Positions 32,017-43,719 of a stretch of DNA of 64,000 nt are shown here, one piece after another. Position 1 is the stretch's first letter. Each line of letters opens with the position of its first letter. Source of the DNA: Rhypophila decipiens (lineage: Eukaryota > Ascomycota > Sordariomycetes > Sordariales > Naviculisporaceae); the NCBI GenBank assembly GCA_033297075.1, contig MU858132.1, forward strand, positions 1 to 64,000, read 5' to 3'. The notes below the pieces were generated by a model. It was given only the letters and a program-made list of their open reading frames with translations. It did not search any database and was not told the origin of the DNA. A program made the position numbers and the translations under genes.

Positions 32017-35000
32017 CTGGCTGAGCTGGAAAGAGTATTTATTGAACTCTTTTTTTCTTTTCTTTGGTGAATCCCTTTGCCGTCGACCATCCTCAAAATC
32101 GTTCCACAGTCAAACGTCAGTACCATAGTCTGGAGAATCTCAAAGCACTGGAAAACTTGGAATAAAGTCGAGTAGAGTAAGGAGAATGTTGTGGACGATT
32201 ACAGCAGTGCAGGGTAGAAAGTATATACGGGGTAATAGCCCAAGAAACTAACTTGCTCATAGATTGTTAATGAATCTTCAAGGTTTATGGGATTCGAACC
32301 GGTTGAGGTCCTGAGCGAGAGCCAGCTAGAGAATGTTTGCCTCGGTACCGCGATGCAGTTGATGAACTTTGAATGATGAGTGAACCAACGCCTATCACCC
32401 TTGAATCTACCAGCACGCATAACCAAAGAGTAACGAAAGGCAGGGTTTTATAATCGGGATATCTTGACAAATGAAGACCAAAGAAGTCGCCTATATCACA
32501 TCAACTTCTATGTCCATCCCCTGGTCATGCTTCATTATATCCTCCCCACCTCAGTGATTATGCAGACGTGTATTAGTTCGTAGTATTGAAGTGGAAGAAG
32601 GAGCCAAGAGAGGTAAGGTGAAAGAGACAAGTAGAAACGCCGCCAAGATGTATTTGGAACGGAAAGAGGGAAAGCAGCGATAGGTACGAGTAAAGGAGTG
32701 AAAGAGACAGGTACAAACGCCACCAACATGTATTAGACCAGTCTGAATGTCTGGCTTCTAAGCATACCAAGGACTGCACCATATTTGAAAAGAAGAAGAA
32801 AGAAGAACCCCATGACCATTCAACTTGGCTCCGACCCGTCAATAAGTCTGCGTATGCGTAGTATCGGCAAGCACAAAGCCGAGCAGCCAGAGATACCACC
32901 CAGCTATCCCCGCACCTTATTGTTTCCTCTGTGTCGAAACATGGTCATAATTAGGACTGTATGGGGCGTAGTGTCCGTATAATCTGGTTCATTTTCGTTG
33001 CCGAAGTGGCGCCATTTGGCGGGCCGGCCCGTCCGTCGATCCAGATGGAAGGCGCCGGTCAATGAATGATCCACTTCTTTCCATTCGGGGAAAAACAGGA
33101 CAACCAGGTTGTTGATTCGACTGTCAAAAGCTTCCCATAAATCGAAGAAACCACCGCGGTTTCAAGCCACTTCTAGAAATCCGGCTCGGGGGGGTTGGGT
33201 ACAGGAGGCATTGGCCGGGGATTTGGTTTCGGCTTGTTCCTCCCGACGCATGATTGGGCTGTGGAGTTGATGTGAGCCATGCTGGTTGAATCAGTCAAAA
33301 GATATGCCACCCCCTGCAACCTGTCGGTCGTGTACCACAGTACCGTCGAAGGCCGAGCAAGGGTCGTGGTGATGTTCGATATTTGTTGTTGCTTGTTCTG
33401 GTACCAGTGCGTATAATGCGACTCAAGAGAGAAGGTCGTGACAGAACTTTATCGCAGGGTAAGGCTGATCTTCGGTCAAGTTCCAATATGCCTGAGATAC
33501 GAATAGAGATGGCTTTCTGCACAACACAGAAAAGACAGAGATGGTTGGGACGGTCATCTGGGCCACTGCCTCTTCTTAAGCAGGATGTGGCCGCTCTGCT
33601 CCCCACCCTCCAGCAGTCCCCCCACTCGAGGCCAGTCGAGAGGGGCCTGAGCAAACGTCTCTCCCGCAAGCAAGGGTAGGAATGACATCTCTAGTCCTAG
33701 CTGGTATGTTTTCCGTGGTGAGACAGCGCCCCGTCCCTACGGGAAAGTTTGCCGTAGGTCGCACGTGGCGTGCCCATCTCTATGACTGTTTGATCGCCCG
33801 TCCTGGAGGTGGGCAGACCGGAGATGGATGTATTGTACAGCTTTGGAGAGGCTGGTGGCCTCCTGGGTTGCTGATGGGGAATATAGACGCCTGTGACGCA
33901 CAGGCAAACCCACAATCTGATGATTACGGCTCGCTCCTCTCCTGCACCACATTTTCTCTCACACTCCCAGTGACGCCTTGATCAACTAGGCAAAGGGTGG
34001 GTCAATCCTGTTACTGCTCAGGTGACAGCCTGCGGGAACGATGGCGTCGTTACAAGGCGTCATATATGGTGGGCAGGGAGCCATATCAGCTCCGGACCTT
34101 CCTCCACCCCAGACGCCCTGCCATGCCTTGGGGGACGCACCAGAGACCAAGACGCATAGAGTTGTACTATACAGCTGCATCGGCGGCGCCCTATCTGGGC
34201 GGGCTCGGGCGTCTTGTGCGGTCTGCGCCAAGGTTGAGGGCTGCAGAGGGAGCCTAGTATCCATGGTCGTCACTTTCAGGCAAAGGAGCCAGGATAACAT
34301 ATCAGAAGGGGAATTTGGAATGGGAACGGGGTGGAGGGAGTGGGTAAGGAGTCTGCTCGGGTACAGGGTACATCATCCCTGATCCCGCCCTCCTGTAAGT
34401 AGGCGTTGTTGTATTCCATCTGTTGCTATATCAGGCCAACCATGCGGGTCCTTGACATTCGTCGAAGTCTGGTTGAGACCGTCCTGGAAGACCTGCCAGA
34501 TTTTAGCCTAGACGAGACAAACACGGAGCTCCCAGCGAGGGTACCATGGCATGAAAATCGATGCCCACGTGCTGTGAAAAGTAATAAACGACAGAAAATG
34601 ATAACGTCTTCAGACAGGAGGGAGGATCAAGGACCTGCACCCTACCACTGGGCCAGGAGGCTCGTCACCACACCATGGCAAAGCCCAAGGCTGGTTCAGT
34701 CAGACGCTTGCCCGACCACCGGACCTGGACCCTTGTATCAAACTCTGTGCTTCTCTTCCCACGGCTGGTGGCAGAAGAGCGGGAGTCGTCCGAATTGTCT
34801 TGGAAAAACGGGGCGACAAGATGTATTAGATATAGGTGCGGTGACGCCCACCAACGCTTGATAGGTTGTCCTCCTTCTGAACCCATTTGGCACCTCAGAT
34901 GACTCCGTCTCAGTGCCAGTCTGATTTGTATCGTCTCGGCGCCCTCGCTCGTTCCGGGAAATCAAGGACGGACAGATACGGGATCTGACATTCAACTAGC

Positions 35001-37084
35001 CGTTGGTCTCGGCCAGGATGTCAAAGTGGAGTTGATAGGTCTCTCAAGACAGACGGAACGACGGCTCCAGTGTTTGCTGCGAGGATCGGTACCACAAAAA
35101 CAAGCTGCCCCCACACAAAGAGCCCGGCCATGATGTTTCACAGTCAGTCTGTGGGAGCCACGTGTGACGTTTTTGCGGGAGGTGGGCCAGGAAAACGAAG
35201 AGGAAAGGTACATGCCTTTTTCTTGCTTGGGTGGTTCCGTCCAGGGCTCTTCGCAGGGAGGAAGCTCCAGCTCCAGCTCTCCAGATCCGGGCTCCATTAA
35301 GATCGCTGGCCTCCCGTCCAATCTGGTGGGAGGCAGAACAACATCATTCGGTATGTTTGCTGATCACGGAGTTCGGAACTGATTGCCATGTCTTGTTCGT
35401 TTCTGGACCCAGCGGTCGAGGGCTGCCATCTTGAGGTTTGCGGTCAGATCGCGAAAAGACTGGATTCTCAGTTGGGTGATTTTTTTCGTTTGACCATACT
35501 TTTCAGCTTGAGAAAGTAAAAGTTCTGTCAACCGAGAATTAAGAGGGGTCAAAGCTCCTGCAAGTTGAAGGAAATGGATAAGAACGTGGGAAGGTCGCAG
35601 AAGCAATCCAGAAATCAGGAGCAGGAGGCACAGTGACCCGTACCTTGCGCCGTCCCGGCCGTGGTGACTTCCCAAGTTTCCATCGGCAGCACGCTAAGAC
35701 TGACTGGGACTTGCCGTGTCCAGTGGCTGCCGCCTTCCTTCCACACCCCTAGCCCACCAATGTCTGAGCGCTGGTTTCTAGAAAGATTCCCCGATTCCCT
35801 TCCACTCTCCTTCCTGCAGCTTCGTCTCATAATGAGATCCGTAACCGTCGACTAAGCCCATTGAGTGGATTCACGGCATGTGCGCACAAACACCCATTCG
35901 GGAGAGCCGGTCTCGACGAGGAGAACTCTCGTAATGAAGGGACAGACCAGAGAAATTGAGAGAATATACTTGTAGGCGGAGATTGAAAAGGGGAAGCCCA
36001 GGAAACATCAAGCAGCAATCCGCGGTTGTGTGTGCCCTTGCAGATACCATGGCAGCGCAACACACCTTTCGTGCCGAATCGAGGTTGCAAATTTGCAGGA
36101 ATCAATCAACCATCGGAACATCACTGATGTTGCAGAAAAACAAATTATGATGAATAGAGAAGGCGGTCTGTTTCCTCCTGTACATTTGAAGTGGTATTGG
36201 GTATTTGTTACCGTAGTGTACATGTACAGCATACTCCGTACCATTGGATTTGCACTGTACGATGGCGTGCAGCTCGCATCGTGGAGCAGGTGCAGGGGTT
36301 CCCTTGGCACATGCACGCCTCAAAAGCCTCATGCTGTCTCTCACAATTCAAAAGTCCAAGGCTCAGAAAGTCGATCATTCTGCGACCCCGTTGTCGGGAT
36401 GTCATGAAGGACTTCGGAAACATGTGTTTACTGACAAGCCTGGCAGCCTGGGTCGATTATAGCCTTTCTTTCCTATTCTTTCTCATATCACTCGCAACTC
36501 GGCACGCTGAGAAGCCGCCCAGGAAGCGAAGGCAAACCCCGCGATCAATATCCACAGATTCTCAACCCCGCCGTTGCTCGCTTGCACATGTCAAACGGCT
36601 TCAAGTGGATTATACCGGTCTCTACTTCCTACTCCGTACAACTCAGAAAGATGGTGAGAGGCTGAGAGCTTTAGAGTGGAGTTTTGCGGGATGCCATGGA
36701 AGACCGAATGAGGGGTTCCAAACCTCCAAACAAGAAATAGAGTCTCTTTGAGCTCTTTTTTTGATGTGACGGGACTTATTGGAAAGTGCCATCCTGCACA
36801 CTTGGTCAACCACCTGACTTATAACAACTTCCCCACGCCCGGGGCCGTTGGAATCGCCAGTCAGCAATGGGCTAATGGAGGTTTTGGCTCGCTCCTTAAG
36901 TAGGCGAGTGACGGCATGTTGTCTCACACGCTCGCATCCTGGCTTTGTCCTTCTCTCACTCATAGTTTCCCTTTTCGGTAACCATCGCATCCCACCTCAC
37001 CTCGAACGAACTTGACCAGGAAAGGGGTCAAGCACAACCACACACTAAAGGAAGAGTTTAATTTTAAACTTTTACTCAAGAACC
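32017..37084. other. Gene-poor 5-kb region
   Basis: No supported gene. It includes the 80-bp repeat at 32568-32735 and TACTCCGTA copies at 36232-36240 and 36630-36638. The longest ATG frames (for example 34442-34861) have no family features. The last few hundred bases are the SET gene promoter and leader. Confidence 0.5.
32568..32735. repeat. Imperfect 80-bp tandem repeat
   Basis: GTATTAG-type boundaries recur at about 32568, 32648 and 32728, a period of 80 bp. The best-conserved part is 42 bp (32614-32655 and 32694-32735), starting GTGAAAGAGACA. The rest of the unit is more diverged. Confidence 0.65.
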
Positions 37085-38015
37085 ATGGCGCTTGTTCCCC
37101 ACTGGAAACAGCCCTCTCATCCTGAGATTCAGGAGGTCATCATCAACGAGGCCGAGTTCACTTCCAAGAGCCTCTCGCGGGTGACACTGCCCCCTTTTGC
37201 GCTCTACGCGAAGCTTGACTTTCCTCCTTGCACGCGAGCAGATGAAGCAACTTATGCTACCGTACAGATGGGAAATAATGAGCATTTGAATCTCAATTCT
37301 GATTTGCTTTACATCAATCACTCTTGCGAGCCATCGGTGGTTAGTTTCATCTTACAGAGCGCTCAGATTGAGGGTATCCAGGACCATGGAATATTAACAC
37401 TCGTCAACTCCAGATCTTCGACACAGCAAACCGGTGCGTCATTGCCGGCCCGAAAGGGCTCCAGGCAGGCGAAGAACTTACCGTTTGTCTCCCAGCTATC
37501 CATTCTTTCCTTGACCCTTTAACTAAAAAACAAACACCCAAAAACAGTTCTTTTATCCATCAACAGAATGGCACATGGCCCAGCCCTTCGACTGCCTCTG
37601 CGGGAAACCCACCTGCAGAGGCCGCATCAGCGGGGCCAAGGACATGACCGACGCCCAGCTCGAAGGCGTCTGGCTAAACGGCCACATTCGTGATTTGCTC
37701 CTCGAGCGCAAGCAACAGACCGCCGTTGGGGTGAAAACCAACGGCGAGGTTGTGTCTGAGAATGGCACCGCCCCAGTCAATGGTCATCACGCCGAACAGG
37801 AGCACCAGGCGGACCAAACGACCAAGGCCCTCGAAGACGCCGTCCTCCAGGCGGAAAAAGTCGTCGAGGCTGCTCGCCACGCTTTATTCTCGTATATTCG
37901 GCAGACAGGCGGCACCAAGAACGGGCCAGCCGGAGCCCAGCGTCGTGGTCCGACGTCAAGGGAATTGAGCGGTGAGATGGGCGGGGATACGAATGGCAAT
38001 GCTATTGCTGTCTGA
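37085..38015 (+). CDS. Small SET-domain protein (SET core plus post-SET)
   Basis: Three exons, 37085-37339, 37414-37482 and 37548-38015 (263 aa), all introns phase 0 and GT-AG. Joining gives the SET signatures LLYINHSCEPSVIFDTANR (SAM-binding NHS-C), GLQAGEELTFFYPSTEW and the post-SET zinc cluster DCLCGKPTCRGRI. The classic N-terminal GxG part of SET is not obvious, as in other small fungal SET proteins of this group, which may bind or methylate non-histone targets. Without the splices the frame reads into unrelated residues. The C-terminal 90 aa are Gln/Glu-rich with no domain. Substrate and location are unknown. Confidence 0.83.
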
Positions 38016-38558
38016 GGGAGGGAGGGTAAGGGGGTGTCAATGGGGCGGGCAGCGGTGGAGGCGGAAGGAATCAGGCAGCTTGAAAACGATGTGCGGAGGA
38101 GGACATGTCTATTTGGTTCATTTTTCATTTGATCTGATTTTTTGGATTTTCTGTTCCCTCTTGTCTCTATATACAAACCTAGAGGCCGGAGGCAAGTTCT
38201 AGAGGAGAGATGTTATAACGACCAGTCATTCAACATGACCCTTCTATGCGTCGAATTTACTCATTACACTGCCATTTTCCCGAGATTCCTTGCGACTGTG
38301 CTTGTCTCTGCTCGATATTCAAGAGACCTCGATTTGCCTCATTTGCTCCGTAATACTGCAAGCCATTCATATATAACCCTTCCTGAGGTCTAGGAAGCTT
38401 GCCCTCCATCCATGGAGCAACAATAATGGCGAGAGGGGTAAGGGGTATTTTTACAAATATACAAAGATGATTATACACAAATACTGCGTGGTTACAGCTT
38501 TATCCGACCAACTTCAGAGTGCCGGGGAGGTAGGGAATGAATACACTTACCTCCACGG

Positions 38559-39639
38559 TCACTTTTGCTTTCTCGAAAACATGGGGCAGGTCTCACCACC
38601 TTCGCTCCCTTTCATGCCGCCGAGCAACCAGTCCGTAAGGCCCACAACTTTGGCCCCGACCCCCTTCTCCCACTGTCCGCTCTGTTGGACATGCTCGATA
38701 GTGTGACTTAGTATCCTCCCTTCCTTGTCGAAATCAAAGATAAATAGGCCGGTAAACTCCTTGCTCGAGCCGACCGGTTCCGCCATCCCCACCGGCGCTT
38801 TCACCTCTGCCGTGCTCTCATCACCGCCAGTTGTTGAAGTTCCGTTTCCTGCCGAGCCTTTGCTGTTACTCGTCGTCCCATTCTTTATAAAGGGCAGGCC
38901 CCAGTTCTTGCTCTTGCCCACCGTCCGCCACCTGACCACCAACTGTTCACCGCATGCCCCTTGTCGCCTCGGCACCGAGTAGACGGGCGGCTGGTTGACC
39001 ATGCGTTCTGATAGTATCTCGAGCTTGACATTGCCGATGATGGGTACGCGGTTCCATGCTATTGGGCTCGTCCAGAGGGCGGCCATGTAGGCCACTCGCC
39101 CTGTTACCGTCGGCAAATGTGGGTGCGTCGAGGGGAATAGGTGGAGCGATATGTTTGGGCTTAGGACTTCTTGTGGGAGAGGCGTTTGGAGAAGTGTTGG
39201 GAGGTGTTCCTGAAGAATGCGAAGTGCTGTTGGAGGTGTTAGTGGTTGTCCTTGTCTTCATTTGGTAGTCGGATGATATTGAGGAGTAATTAGAAAAGCA
39301 CCTACTCTTTCCTAGCTTGACCTTCCTGTCATCTGGGGGCTTGTCGGGATTTGTCACCAACTCATTTTGGCGGACAGGAAAATTCGAATTGAACCAGGCT
39401 TGAGGGGAGGTCCTCGGCTGTCTTGTGTCGACGTTCTGCAAGGGTGGTATTCTCTGCGTGTAAATAGATGTCGATAGGGACGAGGCACTTCGCCTTATCG
39501 AGGAGGATTGTGAGGATAGAGCTTGGAAGGGCTGGTGATGATGGTGAACGACTGGGCACCATTCGAAGGATTTGGTCCGCCTCAACACTGCGGTAGGAGG
39601 GTGCCTTCCAGGATTGAGGAACCTCGTCGGCGCAGCCAT
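38559..39639 (-). CDS. Putative mitochondrial NTF2-like/DUF2358-like protein
   Basis: Two exons, 39639-39306 and 39226-38559; 333 aa, with a 79-nt GT-AG intron and a CACTAAC branch site. The first 65 residues are rich in Arg/Ser/His with no acidic residues until late, which fits a mitochondrial import signal. The second half has VGRVAYMAALWTSP-like and LFIFDFDKEGRILSHTIEHV segments, the latter resembling the curved sheet of NTF2-like folds, in which a DUF2358-like family is known. The function is unknown, and the family assignment is from pattern memory only. The C-terminal part holds a Ser/Gly/Thr-rich loop (NGTTSNSKGSAGNGTSTTGG). Confidence 0.7.
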
Positions 39640-41092
39640 GATTATAGAAACAGTGCAAATGACCGATGGACTTTTATCTCAGCTAGGGAGTAATGGTTTC
39701 TTTCAATTATTGGGGGCGGTGTTTATGTTTGGATATTTCCGATCTTGAAGTTCGGCATTTGATGGGGCACTTCTTGCGCGATGATGTCAGCGACGTTTTT
39801 CAGTTCAGTGCCAGCCAGCCGCTGCGGCGGAGTGGACTAGGTACCCAGCCGAAAGGGAAGTGAGGCTGCTGAGCAGCGGGACGCCTCGCCCAGGAGACAT
39901 TTGATACAGGGGCATGGGGCTCTCCAGCGCTGTATCCCAGTGGGGCTGCAGCCTGTATCCCTACAGTCTACAGTACATGATCAATACGTATCAGGACCTG
40001 AGATGATCGTCACTTGCAGCGCCTTTGTCGAGATATTGACGACCGAAAGATTGTTAATGGCTGCCTACTGGAATTTTACAGACCATTTATGATACACGGG
40101 TTCCAGAAGTTAAGAGTTCAATGTTTCCACAGTCTTTGCAGCTTTGGTAAGCCCCTATCATGGTACGGCTGCTGCTTGACGATTCCCAGGGCAGGCCTCT
40201 GTTGGTGAAGTATTAACTCCTTTGTCTTTAGGTATTGAGCCGATGTTTGTATATGGCTGTTTGCTTGTTGACTGACAAGGCTATCATCAGTGTTCGACAG
40301 GTCCTATATAGCCTTTACATAACCAGCTGAGCCAGCTGAGCCCGGCTGTAGTTGGGAATAGCTCTGTTGATCCTGCTCCTGAGACCCGGAAGATGGACCT
40401 GACAGCATATTGCACCCGTGCCTGCTCCGAGCTCGAGGGTGCACGTGGACCTATCAGTTATGAAAGGCGGCCGAAGAACAAGCCCGTACTTTCCGGTTCT
40501 TCTGCGTCATCGCTTTGTCCTGATATTGGTATCTGGTCTTTGCTCCCCTATATCTTTGGGCTTCAAAGTTCATCTCGCAAATAAATGCCTAGCACTAAAT
40601 ACTGTATTTCAACTGTAGTCTGAAACATTGTTTACGTGTAGCAAACTCGGCAGCTGGCACAAAGTGGGCACTGAGGTCAACCAGAAAACCAAGAGGCAGC
40701 AACGTGTCACGTGAAGGTCCGCCTGATAAGTTGACAGAGCCCCACAGATCCAGAAGGGACCGGCTTTGTGGACAGAGCACCGCCAAAGTGTTTGTCACTC
40801 CAAAGTCAATCAGCTGAACATCGGACCCACCTGCTGCCCACCAGCCCGCCAGACTGCCAGTTCTTCTGACAAGGTAACGCTCTGACACCCTGACGCAGCC
40901 TGCCTGCTGCTTCCACTTGCCTCCAACTCCATCTTCGAATACCGCTGCCTTCCATCGACACCTCACAACCTTCAACCTCTTGAATCGCCTCGCCCTTCCA
41001 CAAATCCACCACCACCCCGTCATTGTCTCTGCTTCTTTGCCAACGCACTGCGACATCCATCTTGCTAGAATTATCTCGCAAAATCGCCCACA
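39640..41092. other. Intergenic, no gene seen
   Basis: A 1.45-kb spacer between two divergent genes. The right part (from about 40800) is CT-rich, consistent with the YPT1 leader. Confidence 0.55.
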
Positions 41093-42096
41093 ATGAATCC
41101 CGAGTGGTACGTGATATCAGCAAACTCTCACAATGGGGGTCTTCTTTAACTTCGTGTTTGGCCGTCGCTTGCTAACCTTTGTCTTCGCTGTATATTTAGA
41201 GTATCGCCCGCCTACCGGCTCATCTTTCGTCTCTCTCCCGCGACAAGCGATATCAGTCTTCCCGACGTGCCCGTACTGACTATGGACAAAAGATACGATT
41301 ACCTCTTCAAGCTCCTCCTCATCGGTGACTCCGGTGTCGGAAAGTCTTGCCTGCTTTTGCGATTCGCCGACGACACCTACACCGAGTCCTACATCTCCAC
41401 TATTGGTGTTGACTTTGTACGTCTTATCGATAATGCCACCGGCCGACCTCCTCGATGATGTTGCTGACTTTGGCAGAAAATCCGGACGATCGAGCTTGAT
41501 GGCAAGACGGTGAAGTTGCAGATCGTAAGCAGAATGCCCCATGCTTGATACCTCGAATGGTCGCCTTTCTGACCACCGCTACTTTCAAACAGTGGGATAC
41601 CGCCGGCCAAGAACGCTTCCGCACCATCACCTCATCCTACTACCGGGGAGCTCACGGCATCTGCGTTGTCTACGATGTCACGGACATGGACTCCTTCAAC
41701 AACGTCAAGCAATGGCTGCAGGAAATCGACAGATACGCCACCGAGGGTGTTAACAAGCTCCTCGTAGGAAACAAGAGCGATATGTCAGACAAGAAGGTCG
41801 TGGAGTACACAGTCGCCAAGGTGCGTATCTCCATTAACCTGCCAAGAAAGCTGAGACAAGAGAGCAACAAACTAACCCGGGTAACCCCCACTCAGGAATT
41901 CGCCGACAGCCTGGGAATTCCCTTCCTGGAGACGTCGGCCAAGAACGCCAGCAACGTTGAGCAAGCTTTCTTGACGATGGCTCGCCAGATCAAGGAGAGG
42001 ATGGGCAGCAGTGTCGCCACCAACAACACAAAAGCCAGCGTCAACGTCGCTCCCGGCCACGGTGTTTCTAACAACCAATCCGGCGGATGTTGCTAA
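41093..42096 (+). CDS. YPT1: YPT1/Rab1 small GTPase
   Basis: Five exons: 41093-41103, 41293-41416, 41477-41524, 41593-41820 and 41896-42096, giving 203 aa, the exact family length. Joined, it starts [20 protein letters not shown] and carries GDSGVGKS (P-loop), the effector stretch [36 protein letters not shown] and the C-terminal prenylation motif GGCC. It directs vesicle traffic from ER to Golgi. The first exon is only 11 nt and its donor is the weak GTGGTA; using the stronger GTACGT two bases on would create a stop. An in-frame ATG near the acceptor (41282) would give [10 protein letters not shown] instead. Confidence 0.95.
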
Positions 42097-43719
42097 AGCG
42101 CTGCGCCCCATTCGGGGATGGTGCTCTGGGGTGTATCTTCTTTTACAATGGGTCTTGCATCGATCGGTTTCTTAATTATTACGGCGTGTATTTTGGATGC
42201 GCTTCCGTGTGCTTACTGGGTGAACGCGCTAGACAGGGACGCCCTCTAGAGAGAGTTCGGTTTGACGTGCGGAGTTTGAGAGACGTTACAGGCAGGAACC
42301 AGGTTGGCAAGGGAACCCACGGGAGCCAAGGTTCTGGACTGAAAGCACAGGTTTGGCAGATGCTGAAAATTGCTTGGTCAGGATGACTTTGTCACAGGGA
42401 ACCGAAAGATAACATGTTTTTTGCTTGTCAATTTGGTACGGCGCTTGGAAATCCTGAGGCAAAGCAGCTGCAAACCGGCCGCTTCCACCGCGAAGCGACT
42501 TTGACAAGACAAAGCCAGGTCCAGAATAACTCTGGGCGGTGGATGGAACTTGGGCCTGTGTTGTGTTTTCTGGAGAAGCTGGGAGCAAATTTCCCCTCTC
42601 CTCTGTCTTGTTCTGCTGTCTGTGTATTTCGAGCTTTGGGCCCATGGGTTTTTATTGATTGATATCTTGTTTTACTCGACGTCCTGGTTTGCTCTCGTTT
42701 CCTTTTGCCTTGGTTGGTATGCTGCTGAAAGACTTGAACAGGTGGCCTCTTTCTTTTCTATAATCATTTATGCACCCTGGGATTGACGTGCTTGTGTGTG
42801 GTTCATGCTGGTACCGCTTTCTGATTTGGCTTTGGCTTTGCGATTTTTTTCTAACCTTTGAACCGAATTTACATTTCTTATTATTGAATACTGAAAACGG
42901 TTTCAGGGGTCTGCTTGTGTGATCAGGTGATGCTGGTGTGCCTAATCATTTGATCAGTTTTGTGAATTCTTTTGCAGACAGGGTACATTCGACTATGCTG
43001 AGAATAAATCCTTGGTCAGGCGTTAGTAGTATAGTCCGGAGAATCTCGGAGCGTTCTTTATGAAATACTGGTATCGAAGAGGCACCTTGGGGGTTAAACC
43101 AAGTCCTCTTCCTGTCTTGGTTACAAATGGGACTTGCTCAGCTTCCAGCTTGTGAATCACGCTACTAGGACCTGGAGGCTTGGGGTTCATACTTTCCCCA
43201 CGGAAAACGGGCTTGCATAAAGGGGCTGGTGGCTAAGATTAAGGTTTTGACATTCGATAGTCTAGATGGACTGACTAGGTACCTTGACCGACGTATTGAA
43301 ACAACTGCCTATATCCGTAGGTGGGTGACTATATGAGAATTTCCGACTGCGTGGTGTGCAGCCGGGCCTTGAGGTGAAGAGTATGTACAGGTCCAACCAA
43401 ATAGTGTATATCCAAGATGGCTATAAATGAATGTATGCCCGCGCCCCGTTCTCTATAAACATTTGTGTGTCCGACGCCGCGCTGATGATGATAATGATGA
43501 CTGATGAATGAAATGAAAGGCAAGTATGAGTCAAAGACTTTGGTATCACCTCCTTTTTTTACCCGGTCCCGTAAGGCCATCATCTATGATACCCTACCCA
43601 AACCGACCCGAACAAATGAAAAAAAAAAAAAACGCGGCGTATGATGTATGCCATGCATATATACCTCTCGTACAGTATATGCCTTCTCCTTTATCCTCCT
43701 CCATGCTTTGAGTCCGTTA
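42097..43719. other. Convergent 3' spacer, no gene seen
   Basis: About 1.6 kb between the convergent YPT1 and the 907-aa gene. Contains a 12-A run near 43619-43632. No supported ORF. Confidence 0.55.

Noticed and set aside
32281..32320. tRNA-like T-arm (GGTTCGAATCCC on the minus strand)
   Set aside because: The five bases on each side of the loop do not pair and no acceptor, D or anticodon stems fit.
34442..34861. 140-codon ATG frame
   Set aside because: No domain, no splice context and not clearly coding in composition.
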